NCBI GenBank assembly: GCA_964603125.1
Contig: CAZRUA010000063.1
Coordinates: 1 to 21,052 of the forward strand
Length of the DNA stretch: 21,052 nucleotides
Direction of reading: 5' to 3'
Source: CAZRUA01 sp964603125
Lineage (GTDB): Bacteria; Bacteroidota; Bacteroidia; B-17B0; Aurantibacillaceae
The position numbers and the translations under genes are program-made. Of this stretch, positions 1-6,299 are shown piece by piece (position 1 is the stretch's first letter; each line of letters opens with the position of its first letter). The notes below the pieces were generated by a model. That model was not told where the DNA came from. It ran no database searches and saw nothing but the letters and a program-made list of their open reading frames with translations.

Positions 1-584
1 GCGGACTTGAATCTGTATCGAATTTCAGCATTGACTCAAATGATCTTCACAATGATAAACAAACCGAATTATTTGATTACAATAGCTCTGCATCAACCAA
101 TGCGAAGAATAATGGTTTAAAACGAAACGTTAAAATTGGCATTGAAACAGCAAAAACACTTCCTTTACCATTGTGCTTTCAAAAAGGAAAAAACATAGGT
201 TATAAAAACCCTGAGAATTCGAACGCAAAAATCATTGCCCTTTTAAAACAAAAATACGGGACAACTGAAATAATAAACTTAACATTTGACAAACCCGATG
301 GTGTAGATGATTTCAGAACATTAAACGATGCTAATACAAATATACCTACTTGCAAAATGGGAAATCATGTTTTTTACTTTGCCTTTAAAGATAAAGACGG
401 TTCGTATCGATTTGCGGGTGGAACTTTAAGACGCGACTACGTTGGTTACGGGAAATTTGGTGAATTGTATGTTCAAGATTACTCAGCTATTCAGGAAGGT
501 GACGCAAAGTATCCATTAGATGCTTTAAGGGATAAAGATGGAGTATATGGTGTTTTCATTTTTGATGGAGCAAAGCTTAAATAA
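1..584 (+). CDS. Hypothetical protein, C-terminal part (5' end outside window)
   Basis: An open frame runs without a stop from position 3 to the TAA ending at 584, so the gene begins upstream of the window and about 193 residues are visible. The only start-like codon near the middle is a TTG at 171. It is unlikely to be the real start, because coding sequence of the same character continues before it. The first ~45 visible residues are Ser/Asn/Asp-rich and look like a linker. The rest is probably a globular alpha/beta domain rich in aromatic residues and glycine (KDGSYRFAGG, YGKFGELYVQDY). No signal peptide or membrane segment is visible in this part. I do not recognise the family. It lies 16 nt before the next gene on the same strand, so the two are probably cotranscribed. 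Confidence 0.6.
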   Translation, partial: GLESVSNFSIDSNDLHNDKQTELFDYNSSASTNAKNNGLKRNVKIGIETAKTLPLPLCFQKGKNIGYKNPENSNAKIIALLKQKYGTTEIINLTFDKPDGVDDFRTLNDANTNIPTCKMGNHVFYFAFKDKDGSYRFAGGTLRRDYVGYGKFGELYVQDYSAIQEGDAKYPLDALRDKDGVYGVFIFDGAKLK

Positions 585-600
585 AACAATTAATTTATAA

Positions 601-954
601 ATGAATACTAAAGAATTTATCATTAATATCTGGAGCCTCATTTACTCGAATAAAAATGGCGCAAAGTACAGTGGAAAGCTAACGGTAACAAACAAACGCT
701 TGCTGTATGATGCGCCATTTGACGGGAAATCAAAAGAATTAATTGACACCTCATTACTACAAAATTGGAACGAAAAACAATACTTAATTATTGACAAGGA
801 ACGCATTCAAGCAATTCGCTTTGAAAAAAAAGTTCTCGCCAACAAAGCAATTATAACATTAGATAACGGAAGTGAACATATCTTTAATTACGGCATACTC
901 AACATATTTCCAATAATAGAAGCCATACAAACAAAACGTAAGGCGGATAATTAA
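601..954 (+). CDS. Small GRAM/PH-like domain protein
   Basis: A 117-residue protein with no signal peptide or membrane segment, so probably cytoplasmic. The pattern matches a bacterial PH/GRAM-like fold. A strand containing SGKLTVTNKRLLYDA is followed by a central strand with a 'LIIDKERIQAIRFEKK' segment, then a strand carrying a Gly-turn (ITLDNGSEHIFNYG), then a C-terminal amphipathic helix. Such domains often bind lipid or protein surfaces, but no ligand can be assigned here. It starts 16 nt after the preceding gene. It converges on the acetyltransferase gene so tightly that both stop codons lie in the same TTAA palindrome. No terminator separates the two. The fold call rests on the strand pattern only. 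Confidence 0.6.
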   Translation: MNTKEFIINIWSLIYSNKNGAKYSGKLTVTNKRLLYDAPFDGKSKELIDTSLLQNWNEKQYLIIDKERIQAIRFEKKVLANKAIITLDNGSEHIFNYGILNIFPIIEAIQTKRKADN

Positions 955-1490
955 AGAACGTCACTCTTGATTAAACCATAATACAAACAATCAATTCGTT
1001 TTCCATCACTGGTCATAAAATCACTTCTTAGTTTGCCTTCTAAGGTGAAACCATTTCTTTCAGCTACACGTTTGCTTGACTCATTACTAGGTTCAATTCG
1101 CAAATATACCTTGTTAAGTTCTAAATCCTCGAAAGCTGTTTTAATTAGCAATTTAACTACTTTGCTCACCAAGCCCTTCCCTTCGTATCTAGCGTCAATA
1201 AAATAACCCATTTCGCACTTCCCAATTTTCCAATCAATACTTTTCAAAAAAATTGAAGCCACTATTTTGTTTGCGTCTAAATCGAACAATGCATAATTAT
1301 AAAACTCTTTTGATAAATGTAAATTATCACGCTCCTGCAACAATAACTTTGTTTCTTCTAAAGTTGTGGTTTTCGAATTCGTATTCGGAAAGTAGTGAAT
1401 CACGCGTTCGCGGTTAGCTTCTATAAAGTCAAAATACAAAACAGCATCAGCATTGTTTATCAATCTCAACCTATAATTCTCAAAATTCAT
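951..1490 (-). CDS. GNAT family N-acetyltransferase, RimJ/RimL type
   Basis: A 179-residue GNAT acetyltransferase of the RimJ/RimL branch, which moves the acetyl group of acetyl-CoA onto an amino group, often a protein N-terminus. The acetyl-CoA pyrophosphate loop (motif A) is visible as R101-Y-E-G104-K-G106 followed by an amphipathic helix. Motif B is present as the NESSKRVAERNGF segment (about 136-148), then the usual 'LEGKLR' turn and a closing strand containing YYGL. Length is typical for the family. The true substrate cannot be told from sequence; relatives acetylate ribosomal proteins, antibiotics or other small amines. It is the last gene of a five-gene minus-strand run, 2 nt after the MmcQ/YjbR gene. 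Confidence 0.88.
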   Translation of the reverse strand: MNFENYRLRLINNADAVLYFDFIEANRERVIHYFPNTNSKTTTLEETKLLLQERDNLHLSKEFYNYALFDLDANKIVASIFLKSIDWKIGKCEMGYFIDARYEGKGLVSKVVKLLIKTAFEDLELNKVYLRIEPSNESSKRVAERNGFTLEGKLRSDFMTSDGKRIDCLYYGLIKSDVL

Positions 1491-1492
1491 AC

Positions 1493-1816
1493 TTACTTTT
1501 TTTTAACGGCATTTACAGTATCATAAGCACTTTTCAAAATATCGTTTAAAACATCTTTTCTAATCAGCTTTAAATCAATAAAAGTCCAACCTTGTTTACC
1601 CCATGAATTAGGGACAGGATAAATAGCTTCCTTATCATGCAAGGAAAATAAATCTTGTTGTTCGATTGTTAACTTAACACAAGCTCTTTTATTCTTATCA
1701 TCATAGGTTGCAACTATTTTTTTCTTCACTCTAAATGACATTTTTTCAAAATGAGGTTCTTCGCTACAACCCGGCAATGCAAGGCACATCTTCTGAAAAT
1801 CTTTAAAACTAACCAT
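1493..1816 (-). CDS. MmcQ/YjbR family protein
   Basis: A 107-residue protein of the MmcQ/YjbR family, a small alpha/beta fold related to double-wing DNA-binding domains. Visible hallmarks are the N-terminal 'CLALPGCSEEPHFEKMSFRVKKKI' region, a basic strand with KRACVKLT, the 'PNSWGKQGWTFIDL' segment, and a final helix in which the last residues are lysines. The family is often annotated as DNA-binding, but the physiological role is not established. It lies 1 nt downstream of the M24 peptidase-like gene and 2 nt upstream of the acetyltransferase gene, so it is almost certainly cotranscribed with both. No unusual feature is seen. Confidence 0.88.
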   Translation of the reverse strand: MVSFKDFQKMCLALPGCSEEPHFEKMSFRVKKKIVATYDDKNKRACVKLTIEQQDLFSLHDKEAIYPVPNSWGKQGWTFIDLKLIRKDVLNDILKSAYDTVNAVKKK

Positions 1817-1817
1817 A

Positions 1818-2492
1818 CTATCTTAACATTCGTTCAACAAATGATCCTATTTCCAGTTCAGTATTCACTAAATGAATTTCATAAATCCAAAAGCGTTCAT
1901 TCCGATTTTTATCCTTATTGCTCATCCACTCAGCGTGTTCGGGATGGATATCATGTATGCGCTCTTCACCAATAATCTGCTCATGTGGAAAATTACCAAC
2001 TAAATGCCCGCAATGTTCGTTGCCATACTCCCAACCATATTTTAAAGCTAATTGCTTTGTGTAATTGTAAAACTCAGCTCCTGTTAAGGTTTCCTCATTG
2101 GCCAAATAAAACGCACAGCCTTCCTGCCACGCCAACTCAGCATCCTTAGCCAATTTAAGTTTATCTTTGTTTTCACCTACCACATAGGTTCTCCCATAAT
2201 CAGCCTCCCAATCTTCGAAAACTGGTCCGAAATCGAAAAATAAAATATCGTCATTTTGCAAAACCAAATCGGGTGGATTTTCCTTATAAGGACATAAAGT
2301 GTTTTTGCCCGAGCGCACGATTCGTTTGTGCCAGTACTTTTTAATTCCAAACAACTGAAATGCTAAATCAAAAACCTCCGTATTCAATTGTTTTTCGCTT
2401 TTACCAGCAACAACCAAATGTAACTCCTCTATTCTATTAAATAAAGTTTCGGCCTTTAATTCGGCTTCCTTTAACATTTCTAAATTACTCAT
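1818..2492 (-). CDS. M24 family metallopeptidase-like protein (pita-bread fold)
   Basis: A 224-residue cytoplasmic protein of the M24 family (methionine aminopeptidase / Xaa-Pro peptidase / creatinase fold). All five expected metal ligands can be placed: D87 and D98, 11 residues apart as usual, H163 in the CGHLVG segment, E205 in YEIHL, and E220 near the C-terminus. The dinuclear metal site therefore looks complete. The protein lacks the extra N-terminal domain of Xaa-Pro peptidases and is shorter than methionine aminopeptidase, so it belongs to a small single-domain branch. The substrate is unknown and a non-peptidase role is possible. Its ATG overlaps the end of the upstream GldL-like gene by 8 nt, which suggests translational coupling. 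It ends in TAG. Confidence 0.85.
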   Translation of the reverse strand: MSNLEMLKEAELKAETLFNRIEELHLVVAGKSEKQLNTEVFDLAFQLFGIKKYWHKRIVRSGKNTLCPYKENPPDLVLQNDDILFFDFGPVFEDWEADYGRTYVVGENKDKLKLAKDAELAWQEGCAFYLANEETLTGAEFYNYTKQLALKYGWEYGNEHCGHLVGNFPHEQIIGEERIHDIHPEHAEWMSNKDKNRNERFWIYEIHLVNTELEIGSFVERMLR

Positions 2493-3018
2493 CTCTATCC
2501 TTTCTAATTGAATCGATTAAAAAAATTATGGCTGCTAGCAACATACCGAAAATTAATAAAAAAGCGGAGCCAGAAAAATGCATAATTTTAAAAATAGCTC
2601 CCAAAACAATAACAACAGTGCAAATTCCCCAAACAACGTTCTTTCCTGAAACACTTGGCAACAAACGCTTTGATTTATTATCACTTATTCCTTTTCCTCC
2701 ATTGTAATAACTAGACAATTGAAGTATTAGCCAAATAATAAAACTTAAACTTGTTATTGTTTGAAAAAAACTTTTGTAAGGCCAATGATTGATAATAAAT
2801 ATGCCACCTAAACACCAAGAAACAACCAAAATAAACTCAAAATAATCAATATTTTGTTTAGGATTTGAATAAACAAACTTTATTGTTTTAACAATACCAA
2901 TTCCTAAAAATGCAACACTCATCATTGGATTTGCTCCAGGCCAATGCATTACTTTGAAAAGAATGCCTAAAATAAGCATTGAAATAAAGTAATTAAACAG
3001 TTGATTAAACTTTTTCAT
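2485..3018 (-). CDS. GldL-like polytopic membrane protein with three MHWPG-type motifs
   Basis: A 177-residue integral membrane protein with about six hydrophobic segments (roughly 7-26, 31-50, 61-78, 86-104, 128-146, 151-169). It resembles the N-terminal membrane hairpin of GldL, the proton-channel partner of GldM in gliding and type IX secretion. GldL starts with a helix ending in FKIMHWPGA. Here that motif occurs three times, as GILFKVMHWPGA (18-29), GGIFIINHWPYK (71-82) and GAIFKIMHFSGS (140-151), each followed by another helix. The long cytoplasmic C-terminal part of GldL is missing and no gldM, gldK or gldN is nearby, so this is not the secretion motor itself. It overlaps the M24 gene by 8 nt and follows the secreted-protein gene by 11 nt. 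Function unknown. Confidence 0.7.
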   Translation of the reverse strand: MKKFNQLFNYFISMLILGILFKVMHWPGANPMMSVAFLGIGIVKTIKFVYSNPKQNIDYFEFILVVSWCLGGIFIINHWPYKSFFQTITSLSFIIWLILQLSSYYNGGKGISDNKSKRLLPSVSGKNVVWGICTVVIVLGAIFKIMHFSGSAFLLIFGMLLAAIIFLIDSIRKDRDE

Positions 3019-3029
3019 TAAGCTGTTTA

Positions 3030-4052
3030 TTAATCAACCTCTTGCAAACCTTTGGTCATTTCCGTTATATACCAACCATCCGGGCAAAGCATTATATCTC
3101 TTATCAAAACCAGAAACCTTCTGTTGTTATATTTAAAAGATAATTTCGCATTTACACTTTTAATATCTAACGTTTTGTATCTAGCTTCAAAACTAAAACT
3201 TTCAAGAACCGCCTTAGACCAGTCAATTCCAACATCCAATCCTTTCTTATTTATTGAAAGCAATTGAGTTTCACTCACCTTAACATTCCGGGCCAAAACA
3301 CTATTCCAATTTTCATCAGCAGCGGCCAATTGCTTTTGTTTCATATCTTCATCACGAAGATAAACTGAGTATGCATTTTTTATTTTCTCAGGCGCAATAA
3401 GTATTCCTTTTAATGCAGCAACATTATTGCTTTTAATTGATTGAAACAATCGATTACCAAAAATATTTAACGAATCTTTATCAACTTTTGTTAAACTGTC
3501 TTTTAAAGGATTAATTAATTTTATTTGAGTCAACAACTTCAACAATCTTTCTTCAGAAACTTTATAAAAAGCAGTATAACAATCGGTATTAAAAGTATAC
3601 TTCAACCCATTAAATAAAACCACTGAATTTAAACTATAGACATCGCGCTGATCACCCGCTTCCTTGGTTAAGTATGGAGCGTGGGCAATAGAATATAATG
3701 TATTAATCCCATCTACTTTAACACTTTCCTCCTTAATAATTTCAAGCTTTTTGTAACGTGGCTTCTCATTAATAGCCTTTAATGTACTTTTAACACTTGC
3801 TGTATCATCGCTTTGTTCTGCAAAAACAGATATTACAATATTTTCTTTCTTGAACTTTAGATACTGGTTATCTTCTTTTATTTCCCATTTGTCTTTATTA
3901 CAAATTTCCAATCCAAACTTATTATTTACGTAATTATTCTTGCAGTTTTGAGCTTTGCCTTGAAAAGTAAAAACTTGAATTACTACAAATAGTAAAACAA
4001 ACTTACTACAGCTAAACATAGATGTCTTAAATAGATTTGGGGATAATATCAT
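3030..4052 (-). CDS. Secreted two-domain hypothetical protein (PsbP-like N-half suspected)
   Basis: A 340-residue exported protein. A hydrophobic h-region (about residues 18-30) ends in QGKA, giving a predicted cut after A34 and a mature N-terminal Gln. The second Met (residue 12, position 4019) would give a more compact signal peptide and may be the true start. The promoter about 25 nt upstream allows either. The N-terminal half (about 40-180) alternates short strands after a 'FGLEICNKDKWEI' opening and ends with a helix, reminiscent of PsbP/MOG1-like folds. The C-terminal half (about 190-338) ends in a strand with CPDGWYI and may be an NTF2/lumazine-like sandwich. Both fold guesses are weak. 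This is the first gene of the five-gene minus-strand run. Confidence 0.7.
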   Translation of the reverse strand: MILSPNLFKTSMFSCSKFVLLFVVIQVFTFQGKAQNCKNNYVNNKFGLEICNKDKWEIKEDNQYLKFKKENIVISVFAEQSDDTASVKSTLKAINEKPRYKKLEIIKEESVKVDGINTLYSIAHAPYLTKEAGDQRDVYSLNSVVLFNGLKYTFNTDCYTAFYKVSEERLLKLLTQIKLINPLKDSLTKVDKDSLNIFGNRLFQSIKSNNVAALKGILIAPEKIKNAYSVYLRDEDMKQKQLAAADENWNSVLARNVKVSETQLLSINKKGLDVGIDWSKAVLESFSFEARYKTLDIKSVNAKLSFKYNNRRFLVLIRDIMLCPDGWYITEMTKGLQEVD

Positions 4053-4074
4053 AAAATTGTTTTTATAAGCTATA

Positions 4075-4105
4075 CAAATTTAATGCTAAAAAACAAAGAA
4101 ACCAA
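4075..4105 (-). promoter_or_regulatory. Bacteroidota-type promoter of the five-gene operon 4052-951
   Basis: Read on the minus strand, TAAATTTG (4082..4075) is an exact match to the Bacteroidota -7 box TAnnTTTG. TTG (4105..4103) lies exactly 20 nt upstream as the -33 box. Transcription should begin near 4069, giving a leader of about 17 nt to the first ATG or 50 nt to the second. The -33 box lies inside the terminator hairpin of the upstream gene. Confidence 0.6.
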
Positions 4106-4124
4106 GCCTTAACGACTTGGTTTC
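4086..4124 (-). terminator. Rho-independent terminator of the C1 peptidase-like gene
   Basis: On the minus strand a perfect 9-bp stem (GAAACCAAG / CTTGGTTTC, 4124-4116 with 4106-4098) encloses a 9-nt loop. It is followed at once by a T-rich run (TTTGTTTTTTAG). It begins 22 nt after the stop codon of the C1 peptidase-like gene. Confidence 0.85.
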
Positions 4125-4146
4125 CAGAATTAACATGTTGCATCCG

Positions 4147-5715
4147 TTACTTATCAACCTCTATAAATACAGGAACTATACCACCTTCCTTAATTTCAGT
4201 TTGAAATGAAACTTTAGCATTGCTCGAAAAATTAACTCCTTGAGCGTAATTATCTCCAATTACCTTCAACACGCTTGCTCTGAAGTCAGGATTTTTAGCA
4301 GCACTAACATCACTCGTAATTTTTTTATAATCTAGTGGAATTTTAGAAATTAGCACGCACATATAATCTCTATTCCCACCTTGACTATCCACTTCAAAGC
4401 TATAATCACGCGGAAATAAACGCACCCCAGTAACACCACAATATGACGAATGCTTTGGAGTATAAGGGAACAATGTTAAACAAGAATTATCTAATTCTTT
4501 ACCCAAAACATAAATGTAGCATTCAATATTATTGGTTAATTCCATTTTAAATTTATCTCCAACTTTTAAAGGCGTTTGAGTTCCAAAAGTATTGTTACCT
4601 CTATCAACCAAATTAATTACTTGTTTTGTGTCTTTTTTTAATAGTGCAACAGAGCAGCTCAATTTATTTTGATTTACAGAACTAGTTAATGGATACATTG
4701 CATAGGCTTCGTTAGTAAAAAAAGCAAAATCCTTATATCCAACCCAAGCTTTACCATTTTTACCCCATGCTGGTCCCCAGCTATTTGCCAACATAAATGC
4801 TCCTTTGCCATCTTCACCGCCAAAATCGTCATAAGCAATAACACACATACAGTGTCCTCCAAACCCGCTTTTGCTATAATCACTATTTGTTGGAACCCAA
4901 GTTGCCTTACCTTCCATTTCTTGCATAAAACTTCCGCCAACACTCATTCCTATTACCACAGGCGCATTATTTGCCAAACATTGGCGCATTGCATTCACAT
5001 CAATAGTGTACTCATCACCTTTTAAAGTTAAACGAGCATAGCCCTTCATTCTATACTTTGCAGCATCTTGTAATTCGTATTGATTTGGTTTTTTCTCGCA
5101 AGTATTTTCATCATACGGGAATTTCGCTAATGCAATCGAACCTGTTTGCGTCAATTCGTCCATCGCATTATTAATGTATGCGCCTTGACATCCCTCTAAT
5201 CCAATTTGATTATACGTAAACGAAGGGCTGAAAGCGATTGAATTAGGATCCTTACCTGTTGCCACAGCCTCTAGTATAGTGCGTGCATTGTAAGTACTCC
5301 CCCAACCTACGCAAGAACCCTGTTGACCTTGGTTCATAGGTGTTGGACAATATTTTTCTAAACTAACTGCTTCAGGCAAATTAATTGACGAAGGATCGAG
5401 TGCCGCAAAAACCTCAGCACTGTCATAAACTTCACGTTTCATTTCACAACCCGCAGCATAAGTATGCGAAGATTTTGGTCTTTCAGCATGGCCTTTTGCA
5501 CCCGAACAATTATTGTTATACAAATAAAATCCGCCACCTAAAATTATTACAACAATTAATAACTTTGGGTATCTAAACAATAAAGGCAATAACATTCCAA
5601 TTAGGTTTCCGCCCGGAAATCCTCCACCTCCACCGCCCCCACGATTACCATCATTACCAAAATCTTGGTTTCCATCATAACCATCGTTGTCGTCTTTTGA
5701 CATTTTTATAGGCAT
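4147..5715 (-). CDS. Membrane-anchored papain-like (C1) cysteine peptidase with DUF4384-like tail
   Basis: A 522-residue protein in four parts. Residues 1-48 are Asp/Gly/Asn-rich with a seven-Gly run, recalling the N-terminus of YpfJ-type zinc metallopeptidases. Residues 50-66 form one membrane helix, with RYPK before it favouring a cytoplasmic N-terminus. Residues ~110-345 are a papain-like domain with oxyanion Q129, catalytic C135 in QGSCVGWG, H288 in GGHCM and N311 in ANSWG. Residues ~354-520 resemble DUF4384 (KVGDKFKMEL, YIYVLG, LFPY, ISKIPLDY), a domain often joined to caspases and kinases. The triad is complete, so activity is expected, on the periplasmic side. There is no obvious inhibitory prodomain. 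The ATG at 5715 has AGGA 4 nt upstream; Met5 is an alternative. The gene is flanked by its own terminator and promoter. Confidence 0.87.
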   Translation of the reverse strand: MPIKMSKDDNDGYDGNQDFGNDGNRGGGGGGGFPGGNLIGMLLPLLFRYPKLLIVVIILGGGFYLYNNNCSGAKGHAERPKSSHTYAAGCEMKREVYDSAEVFAALDPSSINLPEAVSLEKYCPTPMNQGQQGSCVGWGSTYNARTILEAVATGKDPNSIAFSPSFTYNQIGLEGCQGAYINNAMDELTQTGSIALAKFPYDENTCEKKPNQYELQDAAKYRMKGYARLTLKGDEYTIDVNAMRQCLANNAPVVIGMSVGGSFMQEMEGKATWVPTNSDYSKSGFGGHCMCVIAYDDFGGEDGKGAFMLANSWGPAWGKNGKAWVGYKDFAFFTNEAYAMYPLTSSVNQNKLSCSVALLKKDTKQVINLVDRGNNTFGTQTPLKVGDKFKMELTNNIECYIYVLGKELDNSCLTLFPYTPKHSSYCGVTGVRLFPRDYSFEVDSQGGNRDYMCVLISKIPLDYKKITSDVSAAKNPDFRASVLKVIGDNYAQGVNFSSNAKVSFQTEIKEGGIVPVFIEVDK

Positions 5716-5738
5716 AGTTTCCTGTTTTAAATTTGATT

Positions 5739-5746
5739 CAAAAATA
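5739..5746 (-). promoter_or_regulatory. Candidate -7 box for the C1 peptidase-like gene
   Basis: TATTTTTG on the minus strand matches TAnnTTTG exactly and lies 23 nt upstream of the ATG at 5715. No clear TTG box is seen at the expected 20-nt spacing, only a GTG at about 22 nt, so this is a candidate only. Confidence 0.45.
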
Positions 5747-5846
5747 CGAATATTGCTGCTTGCTCATACACTGAATCATCAGATTTTAACGCTTTTTATC
5801 GATTTCTAAATCAAGACATTATAGTGTTTCCTTCAACTTTAAAATG

Positions 5847-5854
5847 TATATTTG
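5847..5854 (+). promoter_or_regulatory. -7 box of the thioesterase-rlmL-waaA operon
   Basis: TATATTTG is an exact match to TAnnTTTG, with GTG (a one-base variant of TTG) exactly 20 nt upstream at 5824-5826. Transcription should start near 5860, downstream of the ATG at 5844. Translation must therefore begin at the ATG at 5865, with a leader of only a few nucleotides. Confidence 0.6.
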
Positions 5855-5864
5855 CAGCTTTAAA

Positions 5865-6293
5865 ATGCAGTACAAAAATTTAAAACATATTACCCCTATT
5901 CAAATTAGATTTGTAGACATTGATAAATTGGGTCACGTAAACAACGCTGTTTATTTATCCTATTTTGAAACAGCCCGTGTAGATTATTTTAACACTGTTT
6001 TACGCAAAGAAAATGACTGGGAAAAGACAGGTTTAATAATAGCTCGTACAGAAATAGATTACGCGAAGCCGGTATTTTTAGAAGACGAAATAAAAGTTTA
6101 CACTGGTATTACGCGTATTGGAACCAAAAGTTTTGATATGACCAATTACCTTTTAAAAAAAGATGGAGAAAATTGGATTGAATGTGTTTTTGCAAAAAGT
6201 GTTTTGGTTTGTGTAAATTATCAAAACCACCAAACTATTGAAATTCCTGAGCTTTGGAAAACAAACATAAATAATTTTGAACCGAATAAATAA
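5865..6293 (+). CDS. Acyl-CoA thioesterase, 4-hydroxybenzoyl-CoA thioesterase-like hotdog fold
   Basis: A 142-residue single hotdog-domain protein that should hydrolyse an acyl-CoA thioester in the cytoplasm. The family signature lies near the N-terminus: a strand with IRFVDID, then the 'GHVNNAVYLSYFETARVDYF' segment with the active-site Asp (D in VDID), the HVNN turn and the long hotdog helix. The strand IARTEIDYAKPVFLEDEI follows as usual. The frame opens at an ATG at 5844, but the promoter -7 box sits over that codon, so the in-frame ATG at 5865 is chosen. The acyl chain preferred is not predictable. It is the first gene of a four-gene run, and the methyltransferase follows after 6 nt. Confidence 0.87.
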   Translation: MQYKNLKHITPIQIRFVDIDKLGHVNNAVYLSYFETARVDYFNTVLRKENDWEKTGLIIARTEIDYAKPVFLEDEIKVYTGITRIGTKSFDMTNYLLKKDGENWIECVFAKSVLVCVNYQNHQTIEIPELWKTNINNFEPNK

Positions 6294-6299
6294 TATACT

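Noticed and set aside
1751..1975. 74-residue plus-strand frame across the YjbR/M24 boundary
   Set aside because: It is antisense to two recognised genes with 1-nt spacing. It has no promoter and no recognisable protein features.
2485..3018. Calling the membrane protein GldL of a type IX secretion locus
   Set aside because: It lacks the long cytoplasmic tail, has three motif copies, and gldK, gldM and gldN are not adjacent.
4686..4943. 85-residue minus-strand frame within the C1 peptidase-like gene
   Set aside because: It is an alternate frame over the catalytic His/Asn region of a clearly coding gene.
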